From Firmicutes bacterium UBA2116 (GTDB taxonomy: Bacteria > Bacillota > Clostridia > Tissierellales > Sedimentibacteraceae): a stretch of DNA of 64,000 nucleotides. The number at the start of each line of letters is the position of its first letter. The stretch's first letter is position 1. The position numbers were made by a program, and so were the translations under genes. Positions 9,486-17,902 of the stretch are shown here, in pieces. The stretch spans positions 46,257-110,256 of the forward strand of contig DCYG01000020.1 in NCBI GenBank assembly GCA_002331025.1. Direction: 5' to 3'. The notes below the pieces were generated by a model. It was not told the DNA's origin. It saw nothing but the letters and a program-made list of their open reading frames with translations, and searched no databases.

Positions 9486-9545
9486 TTAAGCAGATGACCT
9501 AAATTTTATATTTGGTGTCAGTCGCTTATGCTGTAAGTGAAAGCG
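9486..9545 (-). repeat. Dispersed palindromic element, copy A
   Basis: An imperfect inverted repeat of about 57 bases: TTAAGCAGATGACC on one side pairs with GGTGTCAGTCGCTTA on the other, followed by a TGTAAGTGAAA tail. The same element recurs in opposite orientation near 11310-11415 and 43304-43366. This copy lies about 73 bases past the stop of the DUF4241 gene, in the 261-base space before the NusG-domain-II gene. I see nothing else in that space. Confidence 0.8.
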
Positions 9546-9617
9546 AAAAAAAGAATCTCACTTTGAAAATGAAATCCTTAATTCATTCTGATCTATTTAA
9601 AGATATCCGGCTCCAGG

Positions 9618-10250
9618 TTAAAGTTCCACTACCATAAAATCTGTAACTAATCTTGAAAGCTTGTTATTTTTGTCATAGCCGTAGTATGTGGGAAATGTAC
9701 CTTCATTCCATCCTGTTGCAAAAACCACAATATTACATCCGTTTTTCTTATCTATTACAATATCCGCACAAGAGTATTCGTTACTTTTTACTGCATCCTT
9801 TATTAATTTTTCGTAAGTATCTAATTCCGCATCATCCATTACATCCAAAGTCTCCATAACACTTTCGTCCATAAAGCAGCCAAGACCGTTCTCAACCTCA
9901 TATCCCATGAATTCATCACGAGAAAAACCCTTGGAAGATTCGCCCTTCAAAAGTGCCATTTCCCATTTAACAGGCTCATTATCATTAATCCTAAGCTCAG
10001 ATACGACTGTTTGTTTCTTTCTGTTCTCTGTCTTTCCGACATATATATTTACAACATAAGTTCCCGGCTTTACGCGCTCCGAATAACTTTCATCATCATA
10101 CATCAGGATTGGGTCCGTAGCTATTATCTTACCTGTTTTTATTTTCAGCCTGCCTGCTTCTATTTTCTCTATCTTCATTCGTCCGAATTCAGTGTCGATT
10201 ATTTTTGTATTACCGTTAGTTATGTTAAGAACATCGTAATTAATATACAT
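9618..10250 (-). CDS. DUF4241 domain-containing protein
   Basis: 210 residues, soluble. The family landmarks are visible: KPGTYVVNIYV near 80, PVKWEMALLKG near 112, a GYEVENGLGCFMDE segment near 135, and the terminal FPTYYGYDKNNKLSRLVTDF. DUF4241 proteins have no established biochemical role and are sometimes linked to polymorphic toxin immunity. No toxin is visible beside it here. It starts 17 bases after nrdR stops on the same strand. Confidence 0.8.
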   Translation of the reverse strand: MYINYDVLNITNGNTKIIDTEFGRMKIEKIEAGRLKIKTGKIIATDPILMYDDESYSERVKPGTYVVNIYVGKTENRKKQTVVSELRINDNEPVKWEMALLKGESSKGFSRDEFMGYEVENGLGCFMDESVMETLDVMDDAELDTYEKLIKDAVKSNEYSCADIVIDKKNGCNIVVFATGWNEGTFPTYYGYDKNNKLSRLVTDFMVVEL

Positions 10251-10267
10251 AATGCTCGCTCCTTTGC

Positions 10268-10729
10268 TTATTTTTTTCTTTCATCAAGTATTTTTTTAAG
10301 CTCATCCATAAAAGTATTAATATCTTTAAACTTCCTGTAAACAGAAGCAAACCTTACATATGCAACATCATCCACGCCCTGCAATTCATTCATAACAAGC
10401 TCTCCGATAACTTCAGTTGACACTTCATTTTGAAATGTGTTATAAAGCTGTTTTTCAACCTTATCAGCAATTCCTTCTATTTCTTCAAGGGAAACAGAAC
10501 GTTTATCACAAGCTCTTATAAGACCGTTTATAATTTTATCTCTGTTATATCCTTGTCTGGTTCCATCCCTTTTAATAACAACAATTTGAGTTTCCTCAAT
10601 TTTTTCATATGTTGTAAATCTGTGACCGCATACCATGCATTCTCTTCGCCTTCTGATTTTAGAGCCGTCATCGGTTGGTCTTGTATCAAGAACCTTGCTT
10701 TCGGAATAATTACATTTTGGACATTTCAT
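10268..10729 (-). CDS. nrdR: Transcriptional repressor NrdR
   Basis: 153 residues. An N-terminal zinc ribbon (CPKC at 3-6 and CMVCGHRF at about 31-38) is followed by an ATP-cone domain (about 49-139, with VIKRDGTRQGYNRDKI). NrdR senses dATP/ATP and represses ribonucleotide reductase operons through NrdR boxes. Size and both domains are standard. GGAG precedes the start. Confidence 0.96.
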   Translation of the reverse strand: MKCPKCNYSESKVLDTRPTDDGSKIRRRRECMVCGHRFTTYEKIEETQIVVIKRDGTRQGYNRDKIINGLIRACDKRSVSLEEIEGIADKVEKQLYNTFQNEVSTEVIGELVMNELQGVDDVAYVRFASVYRKFKDINTFMDELKKILDERKK

Positions 10730-10793
10730 AATAATTTCTCCTTTTTTAGATTTTACTAAAAAATCGAATAAAAGTAAATAAATAATTGAATTA

Positions 10794-11177
10794 TCATGAT
10801 AAATTGCTCATAAACTTCTCTTCATCAATTATAAATCTTTCGTGAGTTCCTTCACCTATTTTTTTATCCTCATCAAATGCTTCAACCTTAAATACCAATC
10901 TTTTTCTGTCAACTTCAGTCAGCTCTGCCTCGGCATAAACTTTTTTGCCTACAGCTGTTGCTCCTATATGTTTTATATTAACACTGATACCCACAGTAGA
11001 AAATCCCTCCGGTAAATAATCCTTGACGGTATTCATTGCTGCTGCTTCCATAAGTCCGATCATCATAGGAGTTGCAAACACTTTAGCTGCTCCACTTCCG
11101 AATACGAAAGCAGTATCATTCATTGTCACCGTTTTTTCTTCTTTGTGTTTTAATCCGATATTTAAATTAAATTCCAT
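10794..11177 (-). CDS. Thioesterase family protein (FlK-like hot-dog fold)
   Basis: 127 residues, single hot-dog domain. Features resembling the fluoroacetyl-CoA thioesterase FlK family include the LMEAAAMN helix (about 43-50), the following GISVNIKHIGATAVG strand-turn-strand and a C-terminal GTHERFII. In Firmicutes this stand-alone family is common and its physiological acyl-CoA substrate is unknown. It stands alone, with a repeat element downstream on the right. GGAG precedes the start. Confidence 0.8.
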   Translation of the reverse strand: MEFNLNIGLKHKEEKTVTMNDTAFVFGSGAAKVFATPMMIGLMEAAAMNTVKDYLPEGFSTVGISVNIKHIGATAVGKKVYAEAELTEVDRKRLVFKVEAFDEDKKIGEGTHERFIIDEEKFMSNLS

Positions 11178-11309
11178 AATAATCTCCTTTTATACTTCCA
11201 AATATATAGTTATTTTACCATACTTTGCAATATGTATGCAATAGTTCGCAGAAGAATGCATTAAACTTAAAAAATAAAGAGGTCTTGAATTTCAAAACCT
11301 CGATTTTTT

Positions 11310-11415
11310 CACTTACAATATAAGCGACTGACACCAAATCTCACTTCCAGTATAAGCGACCGACACCAAATTAAAATTTGGGTCGTCTGCTTAAAGATTT
11401 GGGTCATCTGCTTAA
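11310..11415 (+). repeat. Dispersed palindromic element, copy B, nested double copy
   Basis: Two copies of the element appear one inside the other. The outer left arm (CACTTACAATATAAGCGACTG..., 11310-11339) breaks at CAAAT. A full inner copy (11340-11394, with its own left arm, AAATT loop and right arm) follows, and then the outer right arm AGATTTGGGTCATCTGCTTAA (11395-11415) resumes. It ends 16 bases from the stop of the MacB-like permease. Confidence 0.8.
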
Positions 11416-11430
11416 TGATATGACATTTGA

Positions 11431-12762
11431 TCACTGGCGCTTAAGTGCCTCTACCGGTGGCAGATTTGATGCATTTATCGCAGGATAAACACCAAACAGC
11501 AATCCTGATGACAAAGCTACAAATACTGCTATTCTTATTGATTCAAAGCTTACTATCGCTGAAAGTCCGTATTTTGAAACTATTGTAACAGCCCATGCTC
11601 CCAGTATAATTCCTACTACGCAGCCTATTATACTGACATAGACAGCTTCGAGCAAAAATTGTATCAGCAAATCCTCTTTTTTAGCTCCAAGTGCTCTTCT
11701 TACACCAATTTCACCTGTTCTTTCGGTAACTGCCACAAGCATTATGTTCATAATGCCTATACCACCTACAAGTAGTGAAACCGCGGCAATACCGCCAAGA
11801 AGAACTGTCATTATTCTGTTTGCCTGATCCGCTTCTTTGACTAAGTTGTTTAAGCTTGTGATTGTCAAAGGCTCTTCACCTTTTTCAAATACATTTTCTT
11901 TTCCTCCGGGAACCTCAGGTGACGGCTCCTCGGGCATCGGCTCCTCCATAGGCATATCGGGCTCCATTCCTTCTTCTTCCTGACCGTTTCCGGGTCTGAT
12001 ATTGCTTCCTATACCTACTTTTCGTTGATATATCCTGCCTAATTGAACCATGGCAAGCTCAGCATCATCCGAACTGTTAGACTTCGCCCATATTTCCAAT
12101 ATATCCTTCGTGTTTGCAATCTTTAAGGCAGATGTATACGGTATAACAATTTTATCATCAATACCATCTCCCTTATCCTTACCCTTTTCTGCCAAAACAC
12201 CTACTATACGATAGTTAATACCGTCTATTTTAAGTGTTTGACCTACAGGACTTCTTCCGTTTAATAAATTATTGGCTACATTGTATCCCAAAACAACAAC
12301 GGGAGATCTTTGTTTAACGTGAAGAGATGTAAAAAAGTTTCCCGACAAAACTTTATGGTCTTTTATTTGAGGATATTGTTCGTTTACACCAACAATATTC
12401 ATTTTACTTTCATCTCTTCTCCATCTGATTGGAGTATCCTGTGTATATACAACAGGTGTTGTGTACTGTATGCCGGTAACTCTGCTTGGAATTTCTTCTG
12501 CTTCTTTCGCGTCAAAGGTAATGTTTTCGGCATTTGATTTAATAACAATAACATTTTCACCCAAGCTTTCAAATTGGGATACAATAGATTTTCTTGCGCC
12601 TTCACCAATGCCCATCAAGCTGACAACAGCGGCAACACCAATGGATATACCGAGCACCGTAAGAAATGTCCTCAGTAAATTGGAGCCTATGCCGTCCAAT
12701 GCCATCATGGCTGAAAATTTCAATCTTATCAATAAAGATGAAATGTTTCCTTTACTTTGCAT
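11431..12762 (-). CDS. MacB-type ABC transporter permease
   Basis: 443 residues. Topology is that of MacB/FtsX exporters: one membrane helix (about 32-53, LRTFLTVLGISIGVAAVVSLMG), a large extracytoplasmic domain (about 60-310, with a Pro/Glu-rich low-complexity loop near 262-285) and three C-terminal helices, the first with the conserved GGIGIMNIMLVAVTERTGEIG. Start at 12762 has AAGGAG 8 bases upstream. It forms an operon with the adaptor and ATPase genes. Such complexes export peptides, lipids or antibiotics; the substrate here is unknown. Confidence 0.9.
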   Translation of the reverse strand: MQSKGNISSLLIRLKFSAMMALDGIGSNLLRTFLTVLGISIGVAAVVSLMGIGEGARKSIVSQFESLGENVIVIKSNAENITFDAKEAEEIPSRVTGIQYTTPVVYTQDTPIRWRRDESKMNIVGVNEQYPQIKDHKVLSGNFFTSLHVKQRSPVVVLGYNVANNLLNGRSPVGQTLKIDGINYRIVGVLAEKGKDKGDGIDDKIVIPYTSALKIANTKDILEIWAKSNSSDDAELAMVQLGRIYQRKVGIGSNIRPGNGQEEEGMEPDMPMEEPMPEEPSPEVPGGKENVFEKGEEPLTITSLNNLVKEADQANRIMTVLLGGIAAVSLLVGGIGIMNIMLVAVTERTGEIGVRRALGAKKEDLLIQFLLEAVYVSIIGCVVGIILGAWAVTIVSKYGLSAIVSFESIRIAVFVALSSGLLFGVYPAINASNLPPVEALKRQ

Positions 12763-12782
12763 TATCATCACTCCTTATTGAT

Positions 12783-14546
12783 TTATTGATTATTTATCGG
12801 CAGGATTGCATCATTCTCCGGCACCGACTGACTCGGCATTAAATCCTTTGTACTTCCTGTAACCACAAGCTGACCTTCCTCTAATCCGCTGAGAATCTCT
12901 ACGAACATATCGTTCATTAAGCCAACCTCTATCTCAACTATTTCAACCTCATTTCCTTCGGTTAAAACTTCAACCTTTTGTTTGCCGTTTTCTTCGAATA
13001 CTGCTTCTATCGGTACTAACAAGGTATCCAATGATTCCCCGGAATCAACGAAGCAGTTTGTATTCATACCGGGTCTGAGTCCTTCTCTTCCTTCGACCTT
13101 TATCTGGACGTTATAAACAGTCTTTCCGTCTCTGTCCGTATATTGATTAAGATGCGTTACGACACCGTCAAAAGTTTCTCCCGGCAATGCATCAACTGTC
13201 ACTATAACAGGGGCATCCTGACTGATGTATAAAACGTCAAGATCGGATACCGTGGTATAAATGTACATTTCATTTGTATTATACATATCTAACAGCTGCA
13301 ATGACCATTGGTCGCTTGAATCAGAAGCTACTATTGTATCTCCTTCTCTGTACATAACGTAAGAAACCATTCCGTCGGAAGGAGCTGTAACCATCATCTT
13401 AGTTGTCAATTCAGACACTTTATCAATTTTCTTATAGAGCTGTTCTATTTCGTCTTTTATTTTTCTGATATCCTCTATTTTACTTTGAATTGACTCTGTA
13501 ACATCATTGCCTGCAATTCTGATTAAGGTCTGTCCCTCTTCAACAAATTCATTTTCACTTACCAAAACCTCTGTGGCAATTACAGTAGTATCTAAACTGC
13601 CTGTGTAATAAACCTTTTTCTCGTTAAGGTAAGAAGAAACAATTGCAGTAAAGTTTAATGAATAAAGGGGTGTTCCGTTTTCTTGTTTATATATAATTGC
13701 TTTCATTCCAGGTTGTACGAGCCCCGGATTTACTGCCTCAATCATTCCGTTGTGAACATAGTATATCATATCCGTTGACGGTACGGCATTTTCATTTAAT
13801 GATGTTATTTTTCCAGTTACAAATCCATTAAATACAGGACCTTCTTTTTCTTTTACACTTCCATCAATGTCAGTGTATTTAATCATTCTCGTAATTTGCA
13901 TCTGAACTTCTTCACCTTCCTCGAGGCTATCAAATTCATGCTGATTAACCTTAAACGGTATTTTAACCACGCTGTCATCTACTATCGTAGCTAATAGACC
14001 ACTTTCTAACATATCACCTTCAGTTATGGACAATGCACTTACCCTGCCTCTTATTGGCGCAGTTATAACAATTCCTTCATTAGGGTTTACCTGTGATACA
14101 TCCGTTATATCCTTGTTTATTATTTTGCCTAAGGCTATTGTTTTTTCACTTATGGAACTTTGCTTATCCTGTATGCTTTGTGTAAGATCATCCAATATTT
14201 CACCAAGGTTTTCTGCTGACAAACGAACTAAGTTGTCTCCTTTTTTTATCATTTGATTTGTATCTACAAATAATTCTTCAACCTTGTATGTAACGGAAAT
14301 GCTCATGCCGTTAGCATCGGTTATACCCTCCGGCTTCGGTGCGGATATGGAACCGCCCCAGTTTCCGTTTAATTGTCCTGTTATATTAACTCCTTGCTTT
14401 ATATCTCCTCTTGTTACCTCTTTCGTAGCGTATCTCGGCTCATTTGAAACCTGAGAAGAGTCCGGGACTAACATTTTTGCAGTAAAATAACCGCCGGTAA
14501 ATATTAAGCCTACTACTAATATAATTGAAACTATCTTTTTATACAT
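12783..14546 (-). CDS. HlyD/RND-type periplasmic adaptor-like subunit, with two adaptor modules
   Basis: 587 residues, long for the family. A signal anchor (about 5-24) is followed by what looks like two successive barrel/lipoyl-like regions: first GRVSALSITEGDMLESGLLA (about 168), then GMVSYVMYREGDTIV (about 393). These are separated by a coiled-coil stretch (about 350-385) and followed by a C-terminal membrane-proximal domain (GLRPGMNTNCFVD, VPIEAVFEENGKQKV). It would couple the MacB-like permease to export across the wall side. Overlaps the ATPase gene by 8 bases. Confidence 0.88.
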   Translation of the reverse strand: MYKKIVSIILVVGLIFTGGYFTAKMLVPDSSQVSNEPRYATKEVTRGDIKQGVNITGQLNGNWGGSISAPKPEGITDANGMSISVTYKVEELFVDTNQMIKKGDNLVRLSAENLGEILDDLTQSIQDKQSSISEKTIALGKIINKDITDVSQVNPNEGIVITAPIRGRVSALSITEGDMLESGLLATIVDDSVVKIPFKVNQHEFDSLEEGEEVQMQITRMIKYTDIDGSVKEKEGPVFNGFVTGKITSLNENAVPSTDMIYYVHNGMIEAVNPGLVQPGMKAIIYKQENGTPLYSLNFTAIVSSYLNEKKVYYTGSLDTTVIATEVLVSENEFVEEGQTLIRIAGNDVTESIQSKIEDIRKIKDEIEQLYKKIDKVSELTTKMMVTAPSDGMVSYVMYREGDTIVASDSSDQWSLQLLDMYNTNEMYIYTTVSDLDVLYISQDAPVIVTVDALPGETFDGVVTHLNQYTDRDGKTVYNVQIKVEGREGLRPGMNTNCFVDSGESLDTLLVPIEAVFEENGKQKVEVLTEGNEVEIVEIEVGLMNDMFVEILSGLEEGQLVVTGSTKDLMPSQSVPENDAILPINNQ

Positions 14547-15240
14547 TTAAAATACCTCCACTGCTTTCATCAGAAACTATTTCTCCATCTACTAATCTTA
14601 TTATTCTATTTCCGTATTCGGCGATCTCTTCTTCGTGTGTAACCTGAACAATTGTCATAGATTGTTTTTTATTAAGATCTATAAATAATTCCATAATCAA
14701 ATCGCCTGTCTTCGTGTCCAAAGCTCCGGTTGGCTCGTCTGCCAATATAATTGACGGATTGCCCACTATTGCTCTCGCTATTGCAACTCTTTGCTGCTGC
14801 CCTCCGGAAAGCTGCGACGGTAAATGGTGCATTCTTTCCTTAAGCCCCACCATTTCCAATGCATGCTCAGCTAATTCTTTTCTTTCCTTACCGCTCATTC
14901 CTCTATAAATAAGTGGAATTTCAACATTTTTAATCGCATTAGCTCTGGGAAGCAAATGAAAGTTCTGAAAAACGAAACCGATAAACATATTTCGGATTTC
15001 AGACATTTTTGAATCGCTCAGCTTATCCACTACATTGCCGGAAAGTTCGTAACTGCCGTTTGAAGCATGGTCTAAGCATCCTATTACATTAAGAAGAGTC
15101 GATTTTCCCGAACCTGATGGTCCCATGATAGAAACAAATTCTTTTTCTTTTATTGTAAAAGACACATTTTTTAATGCCTCAACCTGTATTTGTCCTGATT
15201 TGTACATTTTGGAGATATTCCCCATCTTTATTATATCCAT
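14539..15240 (-). CDS. ABC transporter ATP-binding protein (MacB/LolD type)
   Basis: 233 residues. Walker A GPSGSGKST (about 39-47), Q-loop VFQNFHLLPR, signature LSGGQQQRVAIARA (about 143-156), Walker B IILADEPTGALD and the switch histidine in VTHEEE are all intact. This is the cytosolic motor of the exporter encoded by the next two genes. First gene of its operon; a short A+T-rich gap separates it from the kinase-like membrane protein gene upstream. Confidence 0.95.
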   Translation of the reverse strand: MDIIKMGNISKMYKSGQIQVEALKNVSFTIKEKEFVSIMGPSGSGKSTLLNVIGCLDHASNGSYELSGNVVDKLSDSKMSEIRNMFIGFVFQNFHLLPRANAIKNVEIPLIYRGMSGKERKELAEHALEMVGLKERMHHLPSQLSGGQQQRVAIARAIVGNPSIILADEPTGALDTKTGDLIMELFIDLNKKQSMTIVQVTHEEEIAEYGNRIIRLVDGEIVSDESSGGILNV

Positions 15241-15331
15241 ATTCCACCTCTCTTTGCGCTATTCTATCAGTCCTCATTATAAGACGTGAAAACCTATAAA
15301 AAAGTTCCATAATATCATAAAATTAAGTAAA

Positions 15332-16816
15332 TTATTTTATAACATCAATATAAATTGAATCAACCCACACTTTATTTTGACCTTCATATTCTATGTAAAT
15401 ATTTAAATAATCAGCATTTGTCACATTAATAGGAACGGTGAGGGGAGACCACATATCATTGTATATATCTAATCTTGTATGGAAATTAGATGCCAAAGCA
15501 CCATTATTGTATGCTTCCAACACTACAGATACCTCAACGTCTTTTTCAGACTTTATTTTAGCTCCTATTCCGATTTGCTGTTTTAACATATAACTGAATT
15601 TTTCATCTGTAAAATCAACAACAGCAAACAAGCTCTTAACTTTTCCGTCACCTTCATTTTTAATTAACAATGAATTTTTACCTTCCAAATATATATTGTT
15701 ATCAATTTCCGCCTTCGTCCCGCTGTAACCGGTACTCTCTAAAAGCTTGTCATTAAAATATATTTCTGTTGAATCGGTAATATCCGAAGGAGGTGTTTCA
15801 TCTTCAGGGTCTGTCGGTTCTGAAGGACCTTGTTCTCCCGGTTCTTCATTTTCAATTTGTTCTTTAGGATTTTCGTTTATTGTTTCCTCCGCACTGAACA
15901 TTTTTATTATTTTATTACCTATTAGCAAAACAATAACAACAATCAACAAGGAAACAGCTAACCTGAGTATTTCTTTTTTAGAAAATGCATTTTTATTTTT
16001 AGTGACTTTTTCTTGTTTGCCGTCTCCGTTCAAATAAATATTTAATACCGAATCATCTTCCTGAACGGAATCAGTTTCAGGTTCAATAAAGCTAACATCC
16101 GCCTCCGGTTCTTTTTCTGCTGTTTCTTTTTCTTTTATTATGCTTCTGTTTATATCTGTCACATTTACAGGAGCAAATATCATTCCATAAATAGGTGATT
16201 GCTTTAGCTCCTCAAATATATCCTTAGGAAACACATACTCTTTAGTAAGACATCTAACTATAATTTTGAGAACATCGGGAGGTATAGTATCGGAAATATT
16301 GTAGTCAACAATTTCGGTTCCGGAAAAAATATAGTGAAGAATGTTTCCTAACCTTTTAAAGGTTTCATTGTCTGCAATATCATATTCCTGTTCAAAAACA
16401 AGATTTAAATCCACATATAAATTATGATCTTCGTCAACAAAAATTCTATCTAAGTCAAGAATTTTTTGTTGAACAACATCAGTCATATTAAATATGTTTT
16501 GAGCAAGCATAATAATTTTTTCGGATAAATTAAACTGTTGTTTTAATGTAAGATTTCCGGTGATACCTTCCTTCAAGCCTTTATATCTGAGGTTTAAGGG
16601 GTATGTATAAATGTATATGCGGTCGTCTGTATTATAGGCCTCCAATATATTAGATGACAAAGATTTCAACTCAGGTATATTTATCAAATTAATAACTTTC
16701 GGACTTGTAATAATATTGCTGTAAAAAATATCTCCCGTTTCATTTTCCTTGCATTCCACTACTCTTTGAAACGTATTTTCAAAAATAGTTCGGACAATCT
16801 TGTAATTATTGTTCAT
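15332..16816 (-). CDS. Single-pass membrane protein with a kinase-like cytosolic part and a lectin-like outer domain
   Basis: 494 residues; not recognised as a named family. Residues 1-210 look like a protein-kinase fold that lost its catalytic motifs: a small N-lobe, then ILDLDRIFVDEDHNLYVDL (about 145), which resembles the catalytic-loop and DFG region without the HRD or DFG residues, and PPDVLKIIVRCLTKEYVFP, which resembles the C-lobe end of kinases. A variable acidic linker leads to one membrane helix (about 284-304). A Glu/Pro/Thr-rich stalk (about 315-345) and a C-terminal beta-rich domain (about 350-494, ending WVDSIYIDVIK) recall carbohydrate-binding modules. Start chosen by GGAGGTG 4 bases upstream. 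It precedes the MacB-type operon on the same strand, so a sensor role is possible but is inference. Confidence 0.6.
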   Translation of the reverse strand: MNNNYKIVRTIFENTFQRVVECKENETGDIFYSNIITSPKVINLINIPELKSLSSNILEAYNTDDRIYIYTYPLNLRYKGLKEGITGNLTLKQQFNLSEKIIMLAQNIFNMTDVVQQKILDLDRIFVDEDHNLYVDLNLVFEQEYDIADNETFKRLGNILHYIFSGTEIVDYNISDTIPPDVLKIIVRCLTKEYVFPKDIFEELKQSPIYGMIFAPVNVTDINRSIIKEKETAEKEPEADVSFIEPETDSVQEDDSVLNIYLNGDGKQEKVTKNKNAFSKKEILRLAVSLLIVVIVLLIGNKIIKMFSAEETINENPKEQIENEEPGEQGPSEPTDPEDETPPSDITDSTEIYFNDKLLESTGYSGTKAEIDNNIYLEGKNSLLIKNEGDGKVKSLFAVVDFTDEKFSYMLKQQIGIGAKIKSEKDVEVSVVLEAYNNGALASNFHTRLDIYNDMWSPLTVPINVTNADYLNIYIEYEGQNKVWVDSIYIDVIK

Positions 16817-16936
16817 AAGCACCTCCACGGCATTCTCAGAAAATTTGTACTCTACTCCTATATTATCAATTAATTCGACAAAAATAAAGATAAATTTACT
16901 AATATTTACATATAAATCGCAGAGAGTACATTAATA

Positions 16937-17068
16937 GGGTTAGGACATAGCAGGGGAATGCATCAAATTTGCTTACTCACTGTCGTTCGTACAAATTTGG
17001 CATTCTTTGCATTTGACCTACCAGCCATTTTTCTCTCCCTTCAGTCGTAAAAATGGGGTTAGGGCATA
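16937..17068. repeat. Structured intergenic element bounded by direct repeats
   Basis: A 132-base block bounded by near-identical direct repeats GGGTTAGGACATA (16937-16949) and GGGTTAGGGCATA (17056-17068). Inside are two hairpins: GAATGCATCAAATTTG paired with CAAATTTGGCATTC (16956-17005), and CCATTTTT paired with AAAAATGG near 17028-17055. It lies just downstream of the DUF1232 gene. No coding sense is apparent. It resembles a small non-autonomous repeat, but only one copy is seen here. Confidence 0.6.
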
Positions 17069-17101
17069 AAAAAAAGAGGATTATTTTAAACCCTCATCAT
17101 C
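17067..17101 (-). terminator. Terminator overlapping the end of the DUF1232 gene
   Basis: On the minus strand GAGGGTT pairs with AATCCTC and is followed by eight Ts. The stop codon of the DUF1232 gene lies in the loop, so the terminator is built into the end of the coding sequence. Confidence 0.75.
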
Positions 17102-17368
17102 GTCAATTTCATATTCTACGTTTTCTATAATATCTTTTTCTTTCAGATTTTTTTCATTTCCGTAATATTTTTTAGTTTTTTCCGATACTATGCTCATAAG
17201 ATATACGAACATCAACAAATCATCCAATACACTGAAACCTAATATTGGCATAGGGATTAAATCTACCGGGCTCAGTATATAAATAAGAGGTATTATAATC
17301 CACCATTTTTCTTTTAATGGAATTTGTTTATCGAAAAGAAATTTAAATACTAAAAAAATTTTATTCAT
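17081..17368 (-). CDS. DUF1232 (YkvA-like) small membrane protein
   Basis: 95 residues. The hallmark ILSPVDLIPMPILGFSVLDD segment of DUF1232 proteins is present near residues 30-50, with a hydrophobic patch and a charged acidic tail. Function of the family is unknown. The ATG at 17368 lies 4 bases past the stop of the UspA-like gene and uses a GGGAG site within that gene's end, so the two are translationally linked. Confidence 0.85.
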   Translation of the reverse strand: MNKIFLVFKFLFDKQIPLKEKWWIIIPLIYILSPVDLIPMPILGFSVLDDLLMFVYLMSIVSEKTKKYYGNEKNLKEKDIIENVEYEIDDDEGLK

Positions 17369-17372
17369 AATA

Positions 17373-17741
17373 TTACAGAACAAACTCCCTGTCCGGAAGC
17401 CCTTTTCTTAATTTCGTAACAAAGTTGTTTGAAGGGTCCTTCGCTCGCGAGCTTCCCAAAACAACGTGTGTTATTTCCATTTCTTCAGCATATTCTACTA
17501 TAGATTTAATTACATCCTTAGATCTTTTAACCACCAATTCAGCTCCTACATTTTTAGTTATCATAAACAGATACTCCAATGCTTCGCCGTCGCTGAAATT
17601 GTTTAAAAACTTATCATTTTCATTCACCACATGAATTACATACAGGTTATCGTCCTTTTCCTGTGTTAATTTAACACCTTGCTCTATGAGCTTTTCGCAT
17701 GTTTTCTGTTGTGTAACACATACCAATACATTTTTATGCAT
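17373..17741 (-). CDS. Universal stress protein family (UspA-like) domain protein
   Basis: 122 residues, one alpha/beta USP domain: NVLVCVTQQKTCEKLI at the start (like the USP part of KdpD), YVIHVVNEND in the second strand, and ITHVVLGSSRAKD near the end. The usual ATP motif G-2x-G-9x-G is not complete. A longer reading would run into the tRNA-Sec gene, so the ATG at 17741 with AAGGAG 7 bases upstream is the start. The tRNA ends only 16 bases upstream, so both may share one transcript. Confidence 0.8.
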   Translation of the reverse strand: MHKNVLVCVTQQKTCEKLIEQGVKLTQEKDDNLYVIHVVNENDKFLNNFSDGEALEYLFMITKNVGAELVVKRSKDVIKSIVEYAEEMEITHVVLGSSRAKDPSNNFVTKLRKGLPDREFVL

Positions 17742-17757
17742 CACTATTCTCCTTAAA

Positions 17758-17854
17758 TGGCGGGAATATGTGGGAATTGAACCCACCCAGGACGAGCAAA
17801 CGCCCCGCGACTGATTTTGAAGACCAGGAGGCACACCAGCACCTATCTATCCCC
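17758..17854 (-). tRNA. selC: tRNA-Sec (anticodon UCA)
   Basis: A 97-nt tRNA with encoded CCA. The acceptor stem GGGGATA pairs with TATTCCC (one wobble) and the discriminator is G. The anticodon stem CTGGT/ATCAG carries the loop CTTCAAA, with UCA complementary to 17818-17820. A long variable arm (GTCGCGGGGCGTTTGCTCGTCC) precedes the GTGGG/CCCAC T-stem with TTCAATT loop. The elongated acceptor plus T-arm and the large variable arm are typical of bacterial tRNA-Sec. It supplies the selenocysteine system encoded just upstream (selD, selA, selB). Confidence 0.96.
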
Positions 17855-17902
17855 ATCAAAATAATGATAACATACTACCGTAAATAATTCAAGCCAATTT
17901 TA

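Noticed and set aside
17742..17834. A longer N-terminus for the UspA-like protein
   Set aside because: It overlaps the tRNA-Sec gene, including its anticodon. The ATG at 17741 has a good ribosome site.
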